A stretch of DNA of 64,000 nucleotides, from positions 186,001 through 250,000 of the forward strand of contig MU858045.1 of assembly GCA_033297075.1 (NCBI GenBank), given 5' to 3'. Source of the stretch: Rhypophila decipiens (taxonomy: Eukaryota > Ascomycota > Sordariomycetes > Sordariales > Naviculisporaceae). This document shows, piece by piece, positions 57,401 through 64,000 of the stretch. A program made the translations under genes and the position numbers. The notes under the pieces were generated by a model. That model did no database searches, had not been told where the DNA came from, and worked only from the letters and a program-made list of their open reading frames with translations. Each line of letters begins with the position of its first letter. The stretch's first letter is position 1.

Positions 57401-60400
57401 GAAGGTCGGTCTTTCTCATCTCAGCTCACCAATACTTATTCTCCATGTCGGTTTATACGCCGCTCGGGATACCGGTCTAGCAACGCCGATCAGCGGTCGA
57501 TATGTGTGAAACTTTCCGCTGCATGGTAAGGCAAGGGCGATGTTTTGAAACACCACCTGCACATCCGTACCGCCCACGAGGTTCGGAATCCCGGGTGAGG
57601 AATGGAAGAGACAAGACTTCTTTTCTAGAAGAAAGATATTCTTCAGCCTCGGGCCTGAGACAGGGAATTCACACAAAGGTGAACCACTATGAATACCGCC
57701 TGTTTGTCTGTATCTCAGCCGCTGGGTATGATGGAACCGAGTGATTGAGGAAAGATTCTTTCTTTCTTTAAAAGAGGCATTCACGACTACGATCGTAGTG
57801 TGGCTGGTGTTACCCGACTTTGGTGGGTGGAGTGGGTAGGCTTCCAGGCCCAGCCATGCTCTGGCACACATCACAAGCAAGCGTGGACAACCGCCACCAC
57901 CAACTGACAACTTCACCGCAGGCCGGACAGCACTGTGTTCTGATTCCACCGCGGATGCCATAGATTCCGACTGGCCAGGCCGGTTCAGATGAAACTCGAA
58001 ACAAATCAAGTCGCCCTCTACACTGCACAATTCTTTCAGCTTTGATATCTACATGAGGCTGGACTTCCTGTTGTGCATCTTTACGACGCACCGTTTACGT
58101 CTCCCGTGGCTGGGTGAGGAAACAGATGCACGATGAGGCCAGCTCATGCCCTGAAACCACCACTTCAGCCTTCAGTCAAGTTACGTCCAGCAGCCCGAAA
58201 TAAACAAGCTACTCAATTCATTGATTGTCGATACCACAACATGTGATTTATGGGGCAAACAATAAACCCAAGGCAGAGAGGAGGGAATAAAGGAGAAGAT
58301 CTTGTCTCTGCTGACCCTCACACATCCAGACCGTTCTTGCCAGTTGCTTCCTGCCCCCATGCGGCACGTCATGTGCGGATATGTACGGTACCTACCAGCC
58401 GACCACTCATGACTCCGGTTATGGAATACCGAATCCTCCAGAGTACGGCACTCCAGAGGTGGACGGAGGGATCTGCCTTGATAAGTCCTCAACTCCGACC
58501 AAGGCACACGGACCCCACAGGATATTTATATCCTTCCTCTTTGCTGTTTCCCCCTCTGCTGCTCGCATGTAGAGTAGGTATTCCCATTCAATATCCATAT
58601 AGCCAGACCACGCGTCAAACGAAACAACCTACAGGTCAACAGGAGGATTGAACCATGGATTCGATAATGGAATCCGTCACACCTCGCATCACATCCCATA
58701 CCATCGCATAGAAATGATCCTAAATCCGATCTGATATTGATCGATAGCGTCATTCCTTTCCACGTCTGTCACTTGGGTGCCATATTTGTTCTTTTTCTAG
58801 AAACAATATTGTGTGATGGAAAGGGGTTAATGACCTTCTTACCATTGTTTCTTGAATCTTGGTTCTGGGAGGCGAGGAAGCAAGTATATATATAAAAAAC
58901 GTGGCGAAAACGTGCTCGTGTTCTGTGTATGTGCCTTTGACGAGATTGCCGACTCGGGGTTGCGAGGTTATTGATAGACGAGACGCAAGAAAACGTACAT
59001 CATATCACCAATGATCATAGCTCGTGGATAGTTTCAAGTCGTGAAGTAAGTTGTTAAGATTGAGGGCCTCATTATCAGGACTCTGAGATACCAGTACCCT
59101 TTACTACCGCGGCACTTGTATTGACTAACCCTATGAAATGAGCGTCAGAATACCACAGAGTGACCCTGAGAGCCAGTTCACTCGAGTGAGGTTCAGCGCC
59201 GCGTCCGAGTACACCTCCATCGTCTCTGTTATCGTGAAGTGACATTGTTGTTGCCATGTTATATTTACTTAAGAATACGAGACAGCAATGTGATGGGGTT
59301 TTACACCAAAATAGGAAGCCAGAAGGGAGTAACATCAGGAATCTAAGCTCTGGACATTGGTTCATGGTCATGTCAGCGTCTCTTTTGTTCCACAATCGTA
59401 CAACCTGTCAGGTTCTTATGTTGCGGTCTATGACGGGAACAAGTGTCAAACGCTGACTACCAAAAAAAGAACCACTTTGAGAAAGTACAGATGTCGGGTT
59501 ATGAAATGAGAATATCATCTACCTTGGTATACAAGTGTTCACTTGTTGCTCTAGATGACAACCTCGACTGCCTATCGTGATTCCGACCGAGTATATGGGC
59601 TCTTGGTGACATTGATATAGTACGCTGTGAGTACATGATCCAGAGAAATGTAAGTATATTGCTGATCTATTACCAGCAAGGACAATCAAAGTCATGATTC
59701 CGAGTCCGAAGGCCAAAGCCAGCATGTATCTTATTACATCTCCTATTCCACTTCACACAGGCTCTGTGTGTCAAGAACAGAAGAGAACCTGATAGAGTAG
59801 AGGTATAATGTTACTCAGGTATAGCGCCGCTCCTTATCTATCCTAATAGACAAAGGGAGACAAAGACAGAACGGACACCTGGCTAGCTTCCAAGCACGGT
59901 AAGAGCACGAGCTGACTGTCCTTCTGTGCTTCTCTTTTGAGGAAATCATCTGCATTATGAATGCGAGATTATCGGTTCTCCGATCCACAACAAGTCCACA
60001 CCGAGACCTGGAGAAAAAGACACGATCATATCTACAAGTTTGAGGCTGCGTGTAATTGAAGCTCACTGCCCAGCCTCTTCAGAAACATATCAGTCTCACC
60101 TATTGTGTTACTACGTCCTATAGAACCTTGGTCTTCGGCTCTTCGTACAACGTTTCCCATTCCGACCCTCATTATTGATCTGATGACCTCGTCCTCACAT
60201 GTTCTGAGATGCTCCATTTCCACGGCTTGCTCACTCCAGGAATGCCCTTCTGGTGTGTCAGGATTATCTCTCCATGACCTTTGACAAGTCCAGTCGTATT
60301 TTACTTTTTTTGTTCAATACCTCGGTTTGGGTATGATCCGAACTCGAAGATGAACGTCAAAACACAAAGTTTCGTATTCAATATGAATATATTGAAAAAA

Positions 60401-60439
60401 CCAGGTAAAAAGTTGACAAGTCCACCAAAAGCTAGTGTC
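54435..60439. other. Six-kilobase gene-free interval
   Basis: The longest stretch without a supported gene. Frames are up to about 200 codons (for example 57416-58030 minus) but lack recognisable domains and convincing starts. The first kilobase probably includes the leader of the membrane-protein gene at 52871-54434. Composition is ordinary and no transposon ends or tandem arrays are obvious. Non-coding RNA genes cannot be excluded. Confidence 0.4.
60427..60430 (-). terminator. Pol III terminator of tRNA-Val
   Basis: Four T residues on the minus strand begin 9 nt after the tRNA 3' end. Confidence 0.5.
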
Positions 60440-60520
60440 TGATCCGAGGCGGGCTCGATCCGCCGACCTTCAGTGTGTTGTGTGTTAGACTGACGTGATA
60501 ACCAACTACACCATCGGACC
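60440..60520 (-). tRNA. tRNA-Val(AAC) with a 7-nt intron
   Basis: On the minus strand GGTCCGA pairs with TCGGATC to form the acceptor stem, with discriminator A. The D arm is TGGTGTAGTTGGTTATCA. The anticodon stem TCAGT/ACTGA encloses CTAACA, then seven bases (CACAACA), then C. Removing these seven bases gives a normal loop CTAACAC with anticodon AAC and the intron at the standard position after base 37. The T arm is GGCGG-ATCGAGC-CCGCC; its loop starts with A where T is usual. Total length is 81 nt. Confidence 0.85.
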
Positions 60521-60747
60521 GAGTCAAGCTGCGAGGCTTGAGGCTTGTTGCTGACGTCTGGCGATTTGCTGTGGATTTTTCAAGTAGCTCGGGGCTTTCT
60601 TGTCTGGGCGAGGATTGTCTCGTCTCTGCGAGTAGAGTTCACCACCACCGCCCATATCCCCACCTCCACCAAACTTTCTCCTGCTCCCAAGAGGGTATAC
60701 ATATGACTTTAAGCATAGGCATCCTAACAAAAAGCCACAAAACAGAA

Positions 60748-60880
60748 GCCCCTGTAGCTCAGTGGTCTGAGCGCGGACCAGCGTTGATATTTCACACAGC
60801 GTTTTCTAGCGATTTTCCCCAAACCCTATTCGAAATCATCGGCGCTGGTCCGGTTAGCGGTTCGATTCCGCTCGGGGGCA
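60748..60880 (+). tRNA. tRNA-like gene with a long insertion at the anticodon arm, isotype unresolved
   Basis: GCCCCTG pairs with CGGGGGC (acceptor, one G-T pair), followed by A. The D arm TAGCTCAGTGGTCTGAGCG and the T arm AGCGG-TTCGATT-CCGCT are both regular and supply Pol III boxes A and B. Between them CGGACCAGCG (60774-60783) pairs perfectly with CGCTGGTCCG (60843-60852), forming a 10-bp helix that encloses 59 nt. If the outer five pairs are the anticodon stem, the loop would be CA-GCG-T with A at position 33 instead of U, so I cannot name the anticodon. A T5 tract 4 nt downstream supports transcription. It may be a tRNA with an unusual intron or an inactivated copy. Confidence 0.55.
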
Positions 60881-61356
60881 TATCTTTTTGCCATAGACTA
60901 GAGCCTGATGGGCCTTGTATACAGCCCCGTGATGATATATGATAGATACCGGAACTTGCCTGATGGAATATCTTCTAGTCCTCCTTATCGTCCATGATAT
61001 CTTGCTGATTCGACACGTTCCTCCAAGCAAGGATGTATGTGCCCTTAAGATCATTCACTCAAATGATCAGACAACGCGGAAAGAAGTATGAAAATTATTG
61101 TGCTTTAATCCTCATCAAGCTTTGACCAAAGGAGACGGGGGGCCAACTAGAAAATGGTCAGTAAACAAACAGTACCTAGCGAGACCATAGCTTCGACCGG
61201 GAGCGGCGTTGACCAGACACCAACATCAGCCAAAGACTTCATTCAGGGCCCGTCTCATTACTTCACCATCGAACCTTCAACAGCTATCCCTGAAAATCAC
61301 CCTGCCTACCTCACCATCTGCTTTGTAATCCAACTTGGATCTACCAACCCGAAAAA
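60881..61356. other. Short intergenic region
   Basis: Between the tRNA-like gene and the NIF3-like gene. Apart from the T5 terminator and probable promoter of the latter, nothing is seen. Confidence 0.45.
60885..60889 (+). terminator. Pol III terminator of the tRNA-like gene
   Basis: A run of five T residues starts 5 nt after the tRNA-like 3' end. Two weaker T4 runs lie inside the insertion at 60802-60805 and 60813-60816. Confidence 0.55.
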
Positions 61357-61767
61357 ATGGCAGCAGCAGCAGTAGCCCGCTTCAAGTTGATCTTCCACGT
61401 TCCTCCTTCGGCCCTCGAGACATGCAAAAAGGCCATCTTCGCCGCTGGTGCGGGTCGATATCCGGGCCCGGGCAACTACACCGAGTGCTGCTGGACCGTC
61501 ATGGGCACCGGCCAGTTCCGGCCGGGAGAAGCTGCGAGCCCACATATCGGGACCGTGGGGACGCTTGAGAAGATCAAGGAGGCCAAGGTCGAGACCCTCT
61601 GCGTGGGAGAGGAAGTCACGAGGCAGGCGGTTGCCGCGTTGAAGGCGTAGGTCCACACCACCGATGAGGTTGGCTGAAGCCACCACTTGACTGACATGGA
61701 TGTTTCTTTCAGTGCCCACCCGTACGAAGAGCCATCGTACGAAGTATTGAAGCTGGAGGACTTTTGA
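61357..61767 (+). CDS. Small NIF3-like (NGG1-interacting factor 3 / YqfO central-domain type) protein
   Basis: Two exons, 61357..61646 and 61713..61767, give 114 residues; the join restores KAAHPYEEPSYEVLKLEDF. Visible family features are the opening RFKLIFHVPP, IFAAGAGRYPGPGNYTECCW, GTGQFRPGEAASPHIG and the ending HPYEEPSYEV, which together match the PII/CutA-like domain inserted in bacterial YqfO/NIF3 proteins. Here it stands alone, as in many fungi and bacteria. No catalytic reaction is established for the stand-alone form; a homo-oligomeric ligand-binding role is inferred from the fold. The start ATG follows AAAA and fits family length. It lies 0.8 kb upstream of the eIF2-gamma gene on the same strand. 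Confidence 0.85.
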
Positions 61768-62563
61768 GGTTTGGGATACAGCGTCCGTCCGGAGCGCGGG
61801 ACAGAAAAAGTTGGAGTGGAAGAGGAATATGACTGAGAAGGAAGTTGTATGCAAGATGTGACTCGGATATAGATAAAGGTTTGTTTATTTATTCTAAAAG
61901 GCATATATGGTTCATCACACCCCGTTTCTGGACCCAGTTGACACGTTACGGGTTACTCGTGAAGCCGTTGAAGCCCCCAAGCCCCCTTCAGCCCAAGCTG
62001 CCAACTGGGTAAAAAAAGGGGGTGTGAAATTCCTCTCGTAGGCCTTCATATTATCCGGAATACCAGACATATAGGATACTTCTTTCACATACATGAAAAA
62101 GAAGAGAAATACGTATAAGAGAGAAGCGTTTATAGCCTACAAGATGAAATTTAGAGGCTCAGATTGGGGTTTTCCGACGCTGTCCTGTTGTAAGGCGATG
62201 GTATCGAGAGCTTTACGCCCCACTATGTAAATTCTTATCGGCCTTATCGGAAGACGTGGGGCAAAATCCAACTAACCCAATTAGGCTTGTTACACTTGCT
62301 TGCAAGGATCACACACCTAGAGGTATGACTGCACACCAAATTCGTCAAATATCCATTCGCCTTGAACAGACCAGACGTCGAGCCGCAACTTAACCAGTAA
62401 CCTGCATCCACTCCAGCACCAACCCTAGGATCATTGTACGTATTCAGGTCATACATCATCTTCAAGTCTCGAATAAACCGTTAACGGCCCCTCTTACACC
62501 ACAGAAAGCGCACAGAAACAGCCGACACCCGCTCGCTAGTTACCCCGCGAAAAAAAGATCAAG
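61768..62563. other. Intergenic region upstream of eIF2-gamma
   Basis: About 0.8 kb carrying the NIF3-like 3' UTR and the eIF2-gamma promoter. No supported frame. Confidence 0.45.
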
Positions 62564-64000
62564 ATGTCTGCCAACGACAAGTTTGGCAATGATATTCCCG
62601 AGTCCGGCTCCGACAACGAGTCCGTTGACTCGGGCGAGTCCGACAATGAGGTTGTTGAGAAGCCTCTCAAGTCCTCTCTCAAAAAATCAGAGCCTCTCGC
62701 GCCTGTCGCGAAACCCTTCCTCCCTCCACAGACCGAGCCGAAAGACCTCGACGTCAGCGCCCTTACCCCTCTGACCCCCGAAATTATTGCGCGGCAAGCC
62801 ACCATCAATATCGGCACCATCGGTCACGTCGCTCACGGAAAGTCGACAGTGGTCAAGGCCATCTCTGGCGTCCAGACCGTCAGATTTAAGAACGAGCTGA
62901 TTCGTAACATCACAATCAAGCTTGGATATGCCAATGCAAAGATCTACAAGTGCGACAACCCAGCTTGCCCACGGCCGACATGCTACCGCAGCTACAAGAG
63001 CGACAAGGAGGTTGACCCGCCATGCGAGCGGGAAGGTTGCGAGGGCACATACAGACTGCTGCGTCACGTTTCGTAAGGCTACCCATCGCGGAGGACTCGA
63101 CTCATCAGCTGTGATTAAACCGCTACTAACGATCTGATAGTTTTGTCGATTGCCCTGGTCACGACATTCTCATGAGCACCATGTTGTCAGGAGCCGCGGT
63201 CATGGACGCCGCTCTCCTACTCATCGCTGGAAACGAATCCTGTCCCCAACCGCAGACCTCGGAGCATTTGGCCGCTATCGAGATCATGAAGTTGGACAAG
63301 ATCATTATCCTTCAGAACAAGGTAGATCTTATGAGGGAAGAAGCCGCGAGCAAACACAACGAGTCCATCCAAAAGTTCATCCGCGGTACCGTTGCCGACA
63401 AGGCTCCGATTATTCCCATTTCTGCCCAGCTCAAGATCAACATCGACGCCATCCTCGACGCCATCGTCCACACCATTCCTGTCCCTCCCCGAGACTTCAG
63501 CTCTGACCCTCAGATGATTGTAATTCGTTCTTTCGACGTTAACAAGCCTGGTGCCGAGATTGAAGAGCTCAAGGGTGGTGTTGCCGGTGGCAGTATCCTG
63601 CACGGCGTGCTTAAGCTAGGTGACGAGATCGAGATCCGCCCAGGTATCGTCTCCCGTGACGAGAACGGCGACCTCAAGTGCACTCCCATCTTCAGCAGGA
63701 TCGTCTCGCTCAACTCGGAAGGTAACGACCTCAAGTATGCCGTTCCCGGTGGTCTCATTGGTGTGGGTACCAAGATCGACCCCACGCTCTGTAGAGCTGA
63801 TCGTCTCGTCGGTTTCGTGCTCGGCCTCAAGGGCCGCCTCCCTGATATCTACAGCGAGATCGAGATCAACTTCTACCTCCTCCGCCGCCTTCTCGGTGTC
63901 AGGACTGCCGATGGAAAGCAGGCCAAGGTCGAGAAGCTGTCCAAGAACGAGGTCATCATGGTCAACATTGGCTCGACGTCTACCGGTGCCAAGATTTCTG
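62564..64000 (+). CDS. GCD11: Translation initiation factor eIF2 subunit gamma, 3' end outside the window
   Basis: Exons 62564..63072 and 63141..64000 (open at the edge) encode the first 456 residues. The 68-nt intron has a CTACTAAC branch site and splits a Ser codon in [11 protein letters not shown]. Residues 1-60 are acidic and Ser-rich. The GTPase domain has GHVAHGKST (87-95), DCPGHD (173-178), NKVD and SAQLKIN. A zinc-ribbon insertion has Cys at about 130, 135, 140, 153 and 158. The beta-barrel domains begin with [13 protein letters not shown] and continue to the edge. With eIF2-alpha and eIF2-beta it forms the factor that delivers initiator tRNA to the 40S subunit. Fungal proteins are about 510-530 residues, so about 60-70 residues are missing here. 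Confidence 0.96.

Noticed and set aside
57416..58030. 204-codon minus-strand frame in the 6-kb gap
   Set aside because: No recognisable motif and no support beyond length.
60538..60942. 134-codon frame containing APVAQWSERG
   Set aside because: That peptide is the translation of the tRNA D-arm region; the frame runs through the tRNA-like gene.

Overview
The window is nuclear DNA from a filamentous ascomycete, most likely a sordariomycete. Genes are well spaced. Introns are short (about 50-110 nt, rarely longer) and have GT-AG borders; several carry TACTAAC- or CTAAC-type branch sites. The encoded proteins are eukaryotic and fungal: Pol I RPA2, eIF3m, eIF2-gamma, RPS16, ARL8, a Chk2/PRD-4 type checkpoint kinase, Ars2 and an RCR membrane protein. 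No genus can be assigned safely. There is no CRISPR array, operon or prophage.

Left part (1-19.5 kb): a truncated unknown gene (minus) at the left edge; 5.5 kb without a convincing gene; a 1068-residue fungus-specific protein (probably DUF8004, minus) preceded by a short upstream ORF; a fibroin-3-related membrane protein with a Cys-rich juxtamembrane segment (minus); an RCR-family protein (minus); and ribosomal protein S16 (plus) with a 15-nt microexon.

Middle (19.5-45.7 kb): a foldback element; ARL8 (minus); Pol I second-largest subunit (plus); a tyrosinase with a signal peptide (plus); a repeat-rich stretch (TTC and TTG microsatellites, then a tandem duplication whose copies differ by RIP-like transitions); eIF3m (minus, with a possible 98-residue N-terminal extension); PRD-4/Chk2 kinase (plus); a possible small gene; and TspO/MBR (minus).

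Right part (45.7-64 kb): Ars2/SERRATE (plus); a 23-bp minisatellite; UMP kinase with a signal-anchor-like N terminus (minus); a four-helix membrane protein (minus); 6 kb without a gene; tRNA-Val(AAC) (minus) with a tiny intron; an unusual tRNA-like gene (plus) with about 60 nt inserted at the anticodon arm; a NIF3-like small protein (plus); and eIF2-gamma (plus), cut by the right edge.

The genes do not form one pathway. Many are housekeeping genes of translation and RNA synthesis (RPS16, RPA2, eIF3m, eIF2-gamma, Ars2, tRNAs, UMP kinase), mixed with membrane/trafficking and signalling genes. I see no obvious new multi-gene system. The most unusual signals are the RIP-scarred duplication, the foldback element, the odd tRNA gene, the N-terminal extensions of eIF3m and UMP kinase, and the two 60-nt stop-free introns.
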